Made by a program: the position numbers and the translations under genes. DNA of 64,000 nt from Chlorokybus atmophyticus (lineage: Eukaryota > Streptophyta > Chlorokybophyceae > Chlorokybales > Chlorokybaceae). Under the pieces are notes generated by a model. The model worked only from the letters and a program-made list of their open reading frames with translations, had not been told where the DNA came from and did no database searches. Shown in pieces: positions 1 to 12,282 of this stretch (position 1 is the first letter of the stretch; each line of letters starts with the position of its first letter). The DNA is taken from NCBI GenBank assembly GCA_009103225.1, contig RHPI01000385.1, positions 56,773-120,772 on the forward strand. Direction: 5' to 3'.

Positions 1-224
1 GGGGGCGGGGGGGCTTGACGTCTGATAGGCGCTTGACTAACTCACTCTGCTTGTTGTTGCTTATCAACTTGACTGACTGTTCCGTGCTGCAAACCAAACA
101 GCGAAGAGCCAAAGCAGCAAGGACACACTAACATGCACTGGGGGACGCTTCAAGTTATGGGCGAATTCAACTCATACCATCGCATGCGCACAAGCCAGGG
201 GCCATGCAGCACATAAAGACTTAC

Positions 225-437
225 TCCTGCGGCCATGTGAGCCTCAAACGGCAGGCCATCATAGGTATACGCGTGGCTGGGCTCAGCGGCCGGCTCAGCT
301 GCCCTGCGCGCCACATCCAGGTCCACCTCGTTCACCCCTCCCGCCATCGCCGAGGCTACAGCGTGCGGCAGCGCCTCCTCCCCTGACGACGACGGCGATG
401 GCGACGACGAAGACGACGACGAAGACGGCATGGCCAT
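225..437 (-). CDS. First exon of a partial unknown gene, continuing left out of the window
   Basis: Not recognised. A coding-looking exon runs leftward from an ATG at 437 (a second in-frame ATG is at 431) to a donor GTAAGT at 224-219. It is 213 nt, 71 codons, ending in phase 0. The peptide starts with a serine/proline run and continues with an acidic and alanine-rich stretch containing VNEVDLDVARR and HAYTYDGLPFEAHMA. The later exons lie outside the window, so function cannot be assigned. The composition after the Ser run is not that of a simple repeat, which is why I take it as coding. The Ser run could be the start of an organelle transit peptide, but this is a guess. Confidence 0.4.
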
Positions 438-1273
438 GGTCGTCGTCAAGGCCAAAGCCACTACTACCAAGCTACAAGCACTACTTACAAGTCACTCAAC
501 ACCCCCAACCACCACTACACTCAGCTCGTTTGCTCTTGACAGCAAGCTCGTTGTCAACAACATGCACGTCAACAAAACAGCCACCCTGCAATCCACACCA
601 ACGACCACGACAGCTACGACGGCAGCAACCAACTGCACCAAGTCCACCGGTGGACATCCTCATCAGCGAAACCACTGCTTTACGAGAGCTTCTTCCTGCA
701 CCCTGGCCTTGCATGCACAGCTCTTCCAGGCCATCCAACCACCCTGTACTGGCCAGCTGTCGCTTTTCCACTGCCGCCTTCGCTGCCGCCGCAGCCGCAG
801 CCGCCTTCACTGCAAGCTACGGCATGCGCCCCTAGCGGATGCGGTGGCTGGTTTAGGGTTTAGGTGTCCACGCTGGCGGCGGCAGTCACGGCGGTGGGGG
901 TGACGGCGGTTGGGGGGGGTGAAGGCGCTGGTCAGCAGGATAACGCTGCGCAACAAGTACTAAGAGTACGTCTGCTAATAGTTTGGCTGCGCGCTTGCTC
1001 TGCTTTTGTGACAAGGTCTATGTCTGGGTAACAGCTGCAGTGCACTGCACTGCACCTATTAGCTTCTCGCTGTCAAGCTTGCAATTGTGAGTGCAGTCGG
1101 GGTTACGGCTGCATTCATGGTCAGATTCCAATAGTTGCTTGAGTTTGAGTGCAAACTGTTGGGCTTCTGTGTTGCGGTGTAATGCCGATTGCTTTGGACA
1201 CAGGAAGGGTTGGTAGCTATTCCTCACATCAACAGAGGAAGCTAGCTACTGTCGCCCGCGAGCAGAGTCAGCG
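438..1273. other. Intergenic, low complexity, with two TTTAGGG units
   Basis: Divergent spacer between the left-edge gene (-) and the deacylase (+). It holds CAA/CCA-rich and GCC-rich low-complexity stretches; open frames here are compositional. Two tandem TTTAGGG-type units lie near 851-866. No gene is seen. Confidence 0.5.
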
Positions 1274-3217
1274 ATGCCAGATCCAAGGGAGCGCGTGCTG
1301 GAGCACTTGAAGGTGTGCAACATGTGGGATGCTGACGACAACACCACCATCTAGACAAGCATGTCACGCAGCCAATGTTGGCTCTGATGGCTCGCTGACT
1401 GCCTGTATGTGCAGAGTTTGCAGATTGAGACGCAAACGATAGACCATGCCGCAGCCATGACAGTGGACGATCTGGTGCGTGCCTTGAGCTATTGTCGCGT
1501 GCCCTAATTGCTTAGCGTACAGTTCAAGCATACTCACAACTTGGTGGCAGGCCAAGTTCATGCCACAATGCGCAGGGTCCTTGACCAAAAACCTGCTATT
1601 GAAGGTATGTTATACAAATAGACATCATGTTTGTGATTTAGACACCTTGTGCTTGTGTCCATGCATACAGCGTGTTGTTGCATCAGCAATGTACTGCATG
1701 TGTAATGGTTGCAACCGCCACACTCAGCTATGTTAACGTGCAACAGCACTGCAGGAGAAGAAAGGGCGGGTGATTCTGGTGACAGCAATGGCTGAGACAA
1801 CCATCGATCTCAAAGGTGCTGTGATGAAATGAGTTCTCGATTTCATGATCCAGTCACGCTGAGTGTTGCTGGCTTGCTATTGCAGTCTTGTCTCAAAGAC
1901 TAGGCTTGGGAAAGAATGGGCTGCGGATGGCCCCAGAACAGCTCATCCCGCAAATACTACAGGTACACTACCAGATGGAGAGCACTTGTAACATGTGATA
2001 ACAGCCGCGGGTTGAGCTTTGGACACCAAGAGTCAGCCTCACACGCATGCATGCATGCTCTGTTTGACTACCTATGCTGCAGCGACTGAGCTGTTTTGAT
2101 TACCGTAGAATGTGGCTTCTGATGCAGGTGCCTTTGGGGTCCGTGACGCCGTTCGCTTTGTTGCACGATACAGCCAAGCCAGTGGTGCTGCTATTGGACC
2201 GCGCGATGCAGAGCAAAGCTAGGCTCTGCTTCCATCCGCTGACCAACGAGGCCTCGACGCTTATATCGCCGGCGGGACTCGACGCCTTTCTGAAGTCCAT
2301 TGGCCGCACACCAGATTATGTTGATCTGGAGGTCGCACCTGTCGTCAATAAGGACTCTCCACCAGATCTGGCGGAGCACTTGCAGGGCGCTGAGGCTATT
2401 GACGATCCAACCAGCGCACCGTCTCCCAATCCAGGTAGGTTGTGCTTCAGAAAGCACCATGTAGCCACCTGGCACATACATAAACATCGTGTGCGTGTGC
2501 GTGTGCGTGTGCGTGCGCATATGCACGCACACAATGATTGAGGATAAACAGCTTCATCCTTCTTATTAGTTGTATGTAACATAACACATGCTTCACATAC
2601 ACATACACATACAAGGTGGTTGTTCATATGTTTTTGCGGTGCCAATTGGGGCATCCGCACCTTAGCCAATGGCCTTGTTGCAGAAACAACCGCAGCACCT
2701 ATGAAAGCCCCTGGGAAACAACAAAGCAAGGCTCCCCCAGCTGCTGACAACGTTTCTCCGATACCCGGTGATGACGTGCAAGTTATCATGGAGCGCGTCC
2801 TATCGCTGTGCTTGAATGCGGCGAAAGAAGAAGTAAGCGCACAACTGGCATGGCTTGTTGCTCATGTATACCTGCTACGCAACGAACTGTCAGTCGTTGT
2901 GTGCGAGTCAACTGGTTCCCAAATGGCAACTGTGGACATGTTGAGACGAGTCATGTGTGATGAACAGGTCTCAAGGCCAGGTTTCAGCAGTGAGCACGCA
3001 GCGGTGGAGGGTGCATTTGGCGCGACTGTGCGCTCTCAAGTTGCTGCAGATATGTTGCATGCGCTGGTACGTAGCTGCTGAATCTGTTGTGGAGTTCGTT
3101 GTGTCAGTACAACTGCCTGTACGTTGATACTTGCGCTGTTGACAGACGATGTTCAAGAATGCAGCATACACAAGTGGGTTTTCAGCTGCGCGGGCGGTTG
3201 CGAGGAAAGCCTTGTAG
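1274..3217 (+). CDS. YbaK/ProX-type aminoacyl-tRNA deacylase-like protein (PRORSD1 family, plant type)
   Basis: Ten exons: 1274-1312, 1415-1474, 1551-1604, 1755-1815, 1886-1962, 2128-2434, 2684-2832, 2968-3066, 3146-3217 and no gap in phase; nine junction sets give 918 nt, 305 aa (count of exons listed is nine). The central domain has the family landmarks: a DHA-x-MTVDDL segment, the AKFMPQCAGSLTKNL strand, DLK-VLSQRLGLG and GSVTPFALLHD followed by FHPLTNEAST. These are typical of the YbaK/EbsC and ProX fold that clears misacylated tRNA (Ala- or Cys-tRNAPro types). A C-terminal extension ending TMFKNAAYTSGF is known from the plant members, which are close to 300 aa. Family membership is seen in the sequence; exact tRNA substrate is inferred. 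The start is the first ATG in phase with the domain. Expected to act in cytosol; no clear transit peptide. Confidence 0.85.
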
Positions 3218-3964
3218 GTTAAGATGTGCTCGCTATCGGCTCTGCTGTTTGTCACATCCACAGTAATGTCAATATCATTATGCCTGGCATACACTCATCG
3301 GCGTGTCCCAAACAGATGTCCCTGCATGCGATGTGCATTGCAATGTGTTACAAGCTTTCTGCTGACACTGGTTGATTGTGAGGTTGATAGCTAAGATTTC
3401 TCGTGAGCCATTGTTTGGGGCGTGCATACATGACTACATGCTTGTGCGCATGTCCTCTGCTGAGCTGTGCACGTTGTTGTTGTGGTTGTCCTCGCCGTCT
3501 GCCCCGCGCTGCTGCGCACACCCCACTTGTTGCTGCTTGAGGGTCTTAGTAGTCTAGTGTCTAGTCTTGTCGCTAGAGTAGGCTGTGCTTAGTTCTGCAT
3601 TGGCCCCCACATAATGTCATGAATGCTTCCTGGTTGCCTTGCCTTTGCCACCATGCACTGTTACCTACTTCGGAGATTGCCATATGCAACGCTTGTTGGT
3701 TACGTATTAACCTATGCGTATGCTATGGTGTTCGACGGATGGGCGTAGTACATGTTGGAAGACTAGGGTGATCACTGCGTTTAGGATTGTGCATGCCGTG
3801 TCTGCAGTGATGGGTGTCGTTGTAGGCCGCACCTCGTGTGTGCACACCAATTACCCAATGTGTTATGTGACGCATACATTATCGGGCTGCTGCGTCACCA
3901 GACAAATCTTTTGGCATCAATCCTCTTGCATGTGAGTGCAGTTGCACAAGTGCATAGACCAAGC
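3218..3964. other. Convergent spacer, no gene seen
   Basis: Between the 3' ends of the deacylase (+) and the unknown gene (-). TG-rich sequence, presumably both 3' UTRs. Nothing else is supported. Confidence 0.4.
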
Positions 3965-6501
3965 CTATGTGTGCTCAGTGTCAGCAAGGAATGCAGATTT
4001 TCGGGGACTCGCGGGCGGAGTAGCTTTCGCGGCAGCAGCATTGTTGGTATTGTCGGCAGCAACACTTCCCTGGCTTTGACTTGTCCCTCGCAACTTGAAC
4101 AATAGATTGCCCAGCAAGCTCTCTCTTCTGGACGACAACTTGGACGACTGCGTGAGAAAAACTGGTTCAAGTCATGTAACAGTGGCAAATGTGTGCTTTG
4201 CGTGCATTGCATTGCACTTGCCGGCGTGCTGATCGGCCGCAGCCACTTCATTATGGACTCGTACAGTGCGACGTGGCCAGTGCTTGCCCCCAACTCAAAC
4301 GCCAGCTGTGAGACAGATATCAGCAGATTGGAGTGTTGAGCAGTGATGAGTGGTACTCTGTGCACAGAATGTGCACCTGCGAGTCTGCGTCCTGATGCCT
4401 CTTTGCGTGTGCGTGACCCAACTCCCGACTCAAGTGCGCCAACCTCTCCAGCCTCCAACCTTGCTGCGAAGCCTCCGACAGCCGGCTATATCTGTCATGC
4501 CAGCAGTCAGTCATGTTGACAGGGTGTGCGCGCACGCATCTGCGTGTGTGTGCGCGAGCTCACGCATGCACACACTCAGGCTGCACGCGCATTCGCGCGC
4601 ACGCACGACATGTTACTAGTCACAGCGATCCCAACACCTCCTCACCTTGCGTATAGTTGCGGCAGCTGGTGCATCTCATCCCTCACGGCCGCGAACGCCT
4701 CCTCGCTGTCGCCATCGGGCGACTCGAAGTCGTCGTAGCCGTCGTACAGGTCGTCCTCGAACCGGTGCGCGGGGTCGCGGCTGATACCCAGGAACGCTTT
4801 GGCCGTGAAGGGAAGGAGACGGTCGGGGTGACGAGCGACGGACGGGACAAGAGTGATGCGGGTGGATTCGACCCTGGGGAAGACAAAGCGTTGGGTTGTG
4901 GGTGGATGGTGCTGTAATGTGAGGAAGGAGTTTTGATTTGCCTACTGCGGTGCGATGTGGAGAGAAGTGGGTAGCACCACAGTGGCACACACGCACGCGC
5001 GCGCGCGCGGAGTGTGTGTCCGCACACGCACGCGCACGGGCATACACGCACACTTACACGTATGCCATTGTATTTATGCACACGCCGGGGTACATGCATG
5101 CACGCGCGGACACACTTGCACACAGGCGCCAACTCACCTGTCTTCCGGGGGTGCGATGCGTGGGAATAGCGAGTATCCCAGGTTGTCCTCGACGGACAAG
5201 CCGTCCTGCTTCAGCTGCGCGGAGTAGCCGAAGCCCACGAGACCGTACGTGAAGTTCATCACCAACTCGATCTGTGCACGCAGTAACACAATAGTAACAC
5301 AAGACATCAGGGTCAATCAACGATGGTGACGACCGAACATCAACAACAACAACAACAACAACAACAACATCGACAACGTCAACAACAACGATAATAGTCA
5401 CAACAACAACTCAATTGTAATTGGTATTTAAGTTGTAGTTGTCATCGCCGTTGTTGTTGTACACGAGAACAACAGCAACAGCAACAGCAACAATCACAAC
5501 CTCAACAGCATCCATCAATGTCATCGTCAGTTGCGACAACGAGCACCATCAACAACGACAACAACATTAACAACATCAGCAACCTCGCACCTGCCCGGTA
5601 ACCAGGTGTCCATTCCACAGGTCGAACGTCCCGTCGAACTGCTGCGCGCGTATGACGTCGTGCAGGTGGAACGACACCGCGCCCACCTCGCGCCCACCAC
5701 TGTGTTGACTCTCTTCTCGCCTCTCCTTGGCCTCTTTGCCACCGGCATGTTGGTCTCCCCAACCCGTTGTTCTCTTTGATGCGTCACTGCCTACGTGGCT
5801 GGCGGGGGCGCCCGCCAGCTTGTGACCCCTCGCGTCCTCCACCCACACCTAAGTGAGTTGAAACAACTGCTATCACTCCGCTGTGCATTGCACCACTCTA
5901 CTTGAAAATCACACCAGCAGTACTACTACGTGTATGCTGCTTGAGTTCATCAACTGCACAAACGGCAAATCACACTAGTAGACATGATTGCGTTGTACAA
6001 GATGGTTGGCTCCTGTTCTTATGTGCGGTGGTGCCGGTGGTGATGTTTACACAGAGAGAATACGCGCAAGTGCATACGCACACGCCACGGCGCACACATG
6101 CACGCACGCAATGACCCACCCACCTGTATCGTCAGCAGATTGAACGGATGCCTCCTCGCTCTCGCCGCACACACGGGCACGTGCACCATCTGCTGCCACT
6201 CCACCGCTCCCCCTCCCCCTCCCACCCACGCCAGCCTCGTCCTCTTCTCCACATGCCTCGCCCTCACCCTCACACCACCCAACTGTGGACTTGCATCCTT
6301 GTGACTGTTATTACCCTTGTTGTTCTCAGTGTTGAGGACCGCCCTCCTGGCGTAGAGTGCCACCACCCCCAGCACGGCCGGGGCGGCGTCGTCCTCGAGG
6401 AGGAGGACGCTCGCGCCGGAGGAGGAGGAGGCGGAGGAGGAGGAGGACAGGCGGGCGGCGGTGTCATCATTGTCCTCATAGCTGCCGTGGTCGGTGTCCA
6501 T
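3965..6501 (-). CDS. Unknown multi-exon protein, possibly with a C2-like beta-sandwich
   Basis: Not recognised with confidence. Starting from ATG 6501 the peptide opens with an acidic/serine-rich stretch, then exons near 6216-6130 (containing RRHPFNLLTIQ), 5690-5590 (GAVSFHLHDVIRAQQFDGTF, LWNGHLVTGQ), 5275-5140 (IELVMNFTYGLVGFGYS), 4885-4655 (TLVPSVARHPDRLLPF, FEDDLYDGYDDFESPDGD) and 4310-4220 (LAFELGASTGHVALYES). The last exon, near 4090-3965, has an Ala/Ser/Pro tail ending at TAG 3967-3965. Splice sites fit most junctions. The order 'amphipathic strand, GAVSF, loop, TGQIELVMNFTYG' recalls C2 domains, but this is a weak inference. The introns carry CAA repeats (5341-5401) and alternating CA/CG tracts. 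Confidence 0.45.
4980..5120. repeat. Alternating CA/CG purine-pyrimidine tract
   Basis: Long run of CACACGCACGCGCGCG-type dinucleotides inside an intron of the minus-strand gene. Alternating purine-pyrimidine DNA of this kind can adopt left-handed form; that is known chemistry, not shown here. Confidence 0.7.
5338..5401. repeat. CAA trinucleotide repeat
   Basis: A run of CAA units, first pure and then interrupted (CATCGACAACGTCAACAACAA). More CAA-like sequence continues to about 5600. It lies in an intron of the minus-strand gene, so the long Val/Asp or Asn/Gln frames across it are not genes. Confidence 0.8.
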
Positions 6502-8779
6502 CTTATGGGGCGGTTGATCAAGAGGAAGAAGACGGGAGCTGAGAAGGTAACTCTAGAAACCAAACGAAAACGTGTGGGTTGTTGTCCACCCAGGGTTGGG
6601 TGGCACATGGGCACGTACAAGCTATAGCCTAACTTCCGTTTGCTTGCTTTCCTGTCATGAGATGGCGTGCGCTGTTTTGTACACACGTGATGATTGGCGA
6701 TAGCAATAATGTGTTGCCGACGAAGCCAACATCCAAAAACATTCCGACCAATTGAACAGATACATGTTGATCGCACATCAAAAAGAGCAATAACGCACCT
6801 TAAGTGAATCTCAGGCTCCCACAGAAGTCATCCTTATTCCAGACACATTTGTGCCACAGCAGCAGCTCTTCCGCACTAGGCCTAAGCTAGACCAAGCTGG
6901 ACACCAGGGATCGCACCAGTGTGCAACGTGTGAGCACACCTCGAAGAGTGTGTGATGCAGCGTGGGTTGTTGCAAGCGTTTGATCATTACGATCAACAAC
7001 AACAGGCAGGTTCTAACGCGAGGTGACTAGAGATTGGGAGCCTACACTGATAGGTTAAAACAAAACAAAAGGATACAGACATATGCGCACGCACAGAATC
7101 TCCACTATTCTGCCTTCACACTTATAGTCGTTGAGATCAAGAGTGTGACGACCACAATCAACACCAGCTGCTAAATAAATATTATACTGCAAGGCCACTG
7201 GTGAATAGGAGCTCACACTGATCGCTTGCAACCAGGAGCAGGATGACACATACCCACACATAAGCACGCACACACACTCAGTCGCTCACGCTCTTTGAGC
7301 TCACGTGACACGCACGGCAATGTTGTTCGGGATCAGCGACCCCGATTGGAACGCAAAGCTTACAAACCGGATTGATGATGTGTGTGATCCGGATCTTGCG
7401 CTAACGGATGCAAGAATGAGCGCTGTGTTGGCTATGAGCATGAGATGTATGATTTCTGCTGGCGTGGCGGTCGAAACCGTCAAATTAGGCAAGAAGATTT
7501 GGCTTCAATCATGAGGCCTTCGGCAGCCACCGCTGCCAGCTCAGTATGCGCTAAGCCGTAAGCCTGGCGCAGGCGGCGGAGACGGAGGCGGTGGTAGCTG
7601 TGGCATTGTCGGCGGCGTAGTAGCTGGCATTGTCTTCGTGGTTGACCCCGTGTTGATCACTGTGGTGACTGATAGAGACTGTCGTTGCGAAAGCAAGCTG
7701 CTCGCAGTAGACTTCCATTAGCACCACCACCGCTCTTGCGTGGCTGGCTGCTTGCATGCCGTGTCCGTGAGGCAGGCATCGGTGGTGGTGACTGTTGCTG
7801 TTGTCTTCGTTTTCCCTGTGCATGGCGGCGACGGCTGCTGCCGCGTGGTCGGCGTTGCTGCTGCCGACATCAGCACAAACTGCGACAGCGAGGCCGCAGC
7901 ATGCTGCGCCTCAGCTGGAAGGCAGCCGCAGCAGCTTCAACAGCAGCAGTATTCGAGTCAAGATTGACAGAGGACGCAGCCGGCGGAGACGGGCTGACGC
8001 AGGTAGGGCGCAATGCTGCGCCACTGTAGACACCGCCGCCTCCTCAGCTTCCACGGTGACAGCGCCCCCTGCCGCCCCCTCCCCCGCCCAGGACTTCTCC
8101 GCAGCCTCCCCGGTAAGGCGTCGGGCAAAGAGAGAGTTGAACTCATGCATTGCTACACGTGTATCAGCATTGTCAATGAGCGTGGCCTACATGCATAAGG
8201 TGCACTGCTGCTGTTGCGATCATGAGTGCCATGCGAGACAAGCTAGACTGCCTCGCTCCTTCCAACAGTAGCAGATCTTAATCAATACAGCACGCAGTGC
8301 AATGGCTTGCCTGCAGCAGTACTATCTGTGTATTGTGTAGGTTTGCTTGCTCTGATGTTGTTGTGTGTTTTGAGACTAGGACGCGACTCAGCTCTCGCAG
8401 ACAGCAATGCTGCTCGCAGTAGAAGCTCGCGTACTAGGTCATGTGCAAGTTAGGTTTTTCACCTTCAGTACGTGCTTTACAACTTCGCTGCAAGAGTTTT
8501 GCACGTGCACGCAAGCGCACTTCGATCAGCTGTCTTAGTCCATATGCATGCCGTTACTTGTAACGCTGGCATGGGTGTCACGAAAAGTGCTTGGTTTGCG
8601 AAGACTTCCGCAAGCCAACTTTGACACCGTTACCATAGCAAGGCATGTACACTGAAAAGCATGCATGGTCGAGTTAGTGGCAAAGTCCGCAATAAAACTG
8701 CATATAATGCTTACTTATGGTCATGTATGGTGACTTACGGTACTTCTCCACAACTTCCACAGAACGATCCCGCTTGCAG
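6502..8779. other. Spacer; probably holds the 5' exons of the thioesterase gene
   Basis: Between the unknown minus gene and the first certain thioesterase exon. Sequence at about 7740-8112 is Ala/Ser/Pro/Arg-rich in two plus-strand frames and ends at a good donor (GTAAGG, 8113). It could encode the plastid transit peptide of the thioesterase, but the phase does not join cleanly to the acceptor at 8778-8779, so I leave it unassigned. A 64-codon open frame at 7320-7514 (+) starts with ATG; it resembles no family I know. Confidence 0.35.
7320..7514 (+). CDS. Small hypothetical ORF, 64 aa
   Basis: Single open frame from ATG 7320 to TGA. The peptide contains GISDPDWNAKLTNRIDDVCD and has balanced composition, unlike the repeats around it. 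There is no family match that I recognise, no clear splice partner, and the opposite strand is also open, so it may be chance. Confidence 0.2.
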   Translation: MLFGISDPDWNAKLTNRIDDVCDPDLALTDARMSAVLAMSMRCMISAGVAVETVKLGKKIWLQS

Positions 8780-10480
8780 TGGTCAGGACGAACTGGGTTT
8801 GAGGGAAAACAGAACAGCGTATCGCGCGCGATATGCCGTGCGCTGCTATGAGGTGGGCGTTACAAGACACGCAACACTTGACTCCATAGCCAACCTGCTT
8901 CAGGTACAATGTGTGTGTGTCATAAACATGGCTTACATTACTCTAGCCAATCGCCGGAAGTTGACACAAGCCTCCGGTATGGGTCAGGAATCAGCAGCAA
9001 GTCATGCAGTAGAGCGTGGCATGACGCCTTTTACTCACCCTTCACGATCGCGCTGTGTTCATCAGGAGACCGCTGTGGACCATGCGCGCAGCCTTGGCTT
9101 CACCTCCGACGGCTTCGCCACAAGTAAGCTGATGTCGGACAGGAACCTCATCTGGGTCTTAGGGCGCCTGCATGTCCAAATGGACAGATATCCATCATGG
9201 TGAGCTCTCAGCTTGTGTCTCAAGCCTTGTCAAGCCATGGACATGTTGTGCCAATAGCTGACTGCTTCAATATTACTAAATAAATTGAACATGTTGACCA
9301 TTGTGAAAAGCTAGATTGTTGGCAATGTGGTCATGATCATGGTGCATGAGTATTACTCGCATGCACTGGCAGCCATGCAAGGGGAACACGTTTGTCATAC
9401 TCAATGTGACTTTGCTTACAGGGGGGATGTGGTAGAGATCGATACATTTTTCGATGAGGCGGGGCGCTTGGGAGTACGGCGAGACTGGGTAGTGCGAGAC
9501 GCTATCACCCGAGAGCAGCTGGGCGCCGCCACAAGGTTGGTTGAGGGTTCAGCACCTCCGCAGTAGTGATAGTTGTAGGACCCCACCGAGTTGTTGGTAC
9601 ATAAGCCGTTCATACCTCGCAGCACGTGGCTGATGATGAACGAAAAGACTAGGCGGCTATCACGAATGCCGGAGGAGATGCGGGTGGAGTACATCAACTG
9701 CTCTCCCCGGCCGCAAAGGTAGCATAATAGCACTGTGACTTTTATATCAAAGCGAATGTAAAATCGTAGTAATGTTAGAGGCCTTAATGCCTTGGTGTGC
9801 TTCAAGACTTATATATGCTTGCACCTTGCATTGTTGCTTCACATTGCTGCTGGAGCAGGTTTGCACTTGGTGAGAACAACAGCGGGTACACGTCCAAGAT
9901 ACCAGAGCTGCCAAGTCCACCTCAATACAGCAGGACAGGCCTCCAGGTGTGTGGGTGTGACATGCAGGCAATCATCTTCACCATGAATGGTTGTGTCGCA
10001 TTGCAGCACAGTGCTAACATTGCTGACTCTCCATCAGGCCCGAAGAGTTGACCTGGACATGAATGCGCATGTGAACAATGTCACCTACGTTGGCTGGCTA
10101 CTTGAGGTCAGGTCACAAAGTGGCCTTGTCTGTAATATTGTTGCTGTTGCATCCTCAAATTGCCGCTGGGGACATTCTGACTGGTTACGTTGCAGGCTGT
10201 TCCAGCTCACGTGTTCAGTTCATACGAAGTCCACCAGCTGACAATCGAGTACAAGGCGGAGTGCGGGGAGGGTGAGCTGGTAGATTCCGAGTCCCGGCGG
10301 GAGGACAACTTTGAGCTCGCGTCGCCTCCTCCCGACGCCGAAGCGAAGCTGGACCCGCACGCGGAAGGGGAAGAGCTGTCGTTCGTGCATCAGGTGCGCC
10401 TGCATGTGTCGAAGAAAGAGCTCAATAGAGCGCGGACGGTGTGGCGGCCGCGAAGTGGCAATGGTAATGGTAACTCGTGA
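8780..10480 (+). CDS. Acyl-ACP thioesterase (Fat family), N-terminal exon(s) not resolved
   Basis: Releases fatty acids from acyl carrier protein in the plastid stroma, ending fatty acid synthesis. Exons: 8780?-8903, 9066-9199, 9422-9535, 9623-9718, 9859-9946, 10038-10106 and 10196-10480, all in phase from the second exon on. Landmarks in order: RYAVRCYEVGVTRHATLDSI, HARSLGFTSDGFA, LIWVLGRLHVQMDRYPSWGD, RRDWVVRDA, TWLMMNEKTRRLSRMPEEMR, and LDMNAHVNNVTYVGWLLE. The D-x-N-x-H triad of the second hot-dog domain is intact. The C-terminus carries an acidic Glu/Ser/Pro-rich insertion (near 10270-10370) before a final strand, longer than in land-plant FatA as I recall them. The transit peptide must lie upstream, probably in 7740-8112. 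FatA versus FatB type cannot be fixed by eye. Confidence 0.85.
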
Positions 10481-10786
10481 TGCAACAAACAGGACCATTG
10501 CACGCGTATCTAACCAATGTGAGGGCGGTACTGTTGTAAACCTGTTGCATGCGCTTTGCAATCGCAGTTGCACCCGCACTGTTGGTTGCGTGAACACATG
10601 CGCGACTACCACATGACTCTGCTGTTGGCCAGCAAAGATAAGATACATCGATGACCTGCGGTTGTGGGGTCAAACCAAGTAAATATCGATACACATCACC
10701 ACAATCAGCATGTTGCAATGGACCTCGGTGCCCCTTTTAACTCAACCTCTGCCACTGTTATGAGTTGACCCCACCCCACCCTCCCC

Positions 10787-11443
10787 NNNNNNNNNNNNNN
10801 NNNNNNNNNNNNNNNNNNNNNNNNNNNNNNNNNNNNNNNNNNNNNNNNNNNNNNNNNNNNNNNNNNNNNNNNNNNNNNNNNNNNNNNNNNNNNNNNNNNN
10901 NNNNNNNNNNNNNNNNNNNNNNNNNNNNNNNNNNNNNNNNNNNNNNNNNNNNNNNNNNNNNNNNNNNNNNNNNNNNNNNNNNNNNNNNNNNNNNNNNNNN
11001 NNNNNNNNNNNNNNNNNNNNNNNNNNNNNNNNNNNNNNNNNNNNNNNNNNNNNNNNNNNNNNNNNNNNNNNNNNNNNNNNNNNNNNNNNNNNNNNNNNNN
11101 NNNNNNNNNNNNNNNNNNNNNNNNNNNNNNNNNNNNNNNNNNNNNNNNNNNNNNNNNNNNNNNNNNNNNNNNNNNNNNNNNNNNNNNNNNNNNNNNNNNN
11201 NNNNNNNNNNNNNNNNNNNNNNNNNNNNNNNNNNNNNNNNNNNNNNNNNNNNNNNNNNNNNNNNNNNNNNNNNNNNNNNNNNNNNNNNNNNNNNNNNNNN
11301 NNNNNNNNNNNNNNNNNNNNNNNNNNNNNNNNNNNNNNNNNNNNNNNNNNNNNNNNNNNNNNNNNNNNNNNNNNNNNNNNNNNNNNNNNNNNNNNNNNNN
11401 NNNNNNNNNNNNNNNNNNNNNNNNNNNNNNNNNNNNNNNNNNN
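10787..11443. other. Assembly gap (657 N)
   Basis: Run of N. Frames of X across it are artefacts. The left flank is C-rich (CCCCACCCCACCCTCCCC), which may have caused the break. Confidence 0.99.
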
Positions 11444-11714
11444 CCGCTGAGCATAAGTGCATGAGTAGCAGCTGCGTTTGTTTATTAGTTTGAAAGCAGC
11501 ATCAAGGCACACTTGTAGCTACTGATAGCTTTGTCGCACGACATCCATGAAACTACTGGTGCCGCCCTGCAGTTTGAGTTCGTAGTGTGACAAGTTGGTA
11601 AGTATTACAGCCCCTCGCCGCTGAGACGCACGGCACCCTGGGCCAGAGTTTTCACGACGTCATCGACACATGCGCTAGGAGGGCACTGGCTGCACGTGAC
11701 CTGCCATTGCGCAG

Positions 11715-11895
11715 GCTATCGGGCTACTTGGCTCTGTACCGGCAGCGCGTGTCTTGCGCGCTGCAGCGCGCCCAGGGCATCACCATCCTGGAGCGGGGGG
11801 CGGCAGTCGTTGCGGCAGTACCAGGCTGGGGCCCGGTCCAGACGGCGGCGCCAACGGCGGAAGCGGACGCTGTGCTGGCAGCTGCGGCAGTGTAG
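11715..11895 (+). CDS. Possible last exon of an unknown gene starting in or near the gap
   Basis: An acceptor (TTGCGCAG, 11707-11714) is followed by an open frame containing LALYRQRVSCALQRAQGIT and ERGAAVVAAVPGWGPVQ, ending TAG at 11893-11895. The composition looks coding. Upstream exons may be in the assembly gap. No family is recognised. Confidence 0.3.
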
Positions 11896-12282
11896 TTGTG
11901 TAGGCGTGCTTGCATGCCGCTGACATGCGCGTGAGTATGCTTGTGCAATGATAGGCAGGGATGACTGTGCATAGCTTGGTGTGACGATTTTGCTGTTAGT
12001 TTTCAGTTATTACAGAGTTAGCAGGCTGGCCTGTCCGGTTCGCTGTTGCCATAGCTGCTTACCATGTGAACAGCTACGTGCTGCAGTCCTCCATTATTGC
12101 ACATGATTAGTAGTGTAGTATGGATAGTGCATTGCGTGCTTTTCTAAATAGAAGCCCTGATGAGCTAGCCGAGTGCTGTGCTTGCTACCAATGTGAATAG
12201 CCTTTTCCTATTGCAGGATAGCAATCAGCTAATATGTGACAAACGAGTTGACAATAAACCATGCCAGGAAAGAGAATCTCAT

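Noticed and set aside
398-903. Thr/Pro/Ser-rich frames on the plus strand
   Set aside because: Low-complexity composition; two plus frames and the minus strand are open together, and no splice or family evidence supports them.
6270-6776. Minus-strand frame with a run of prolines
   Set aside because: It is an alternative frame of the GGAGGA repeat; the ATG at 6501 in another frame joins the downstream exons better.
10705-11512. Open frames of more than 200 codons over the N run
   Set aside because: They are translations of unknown bases.
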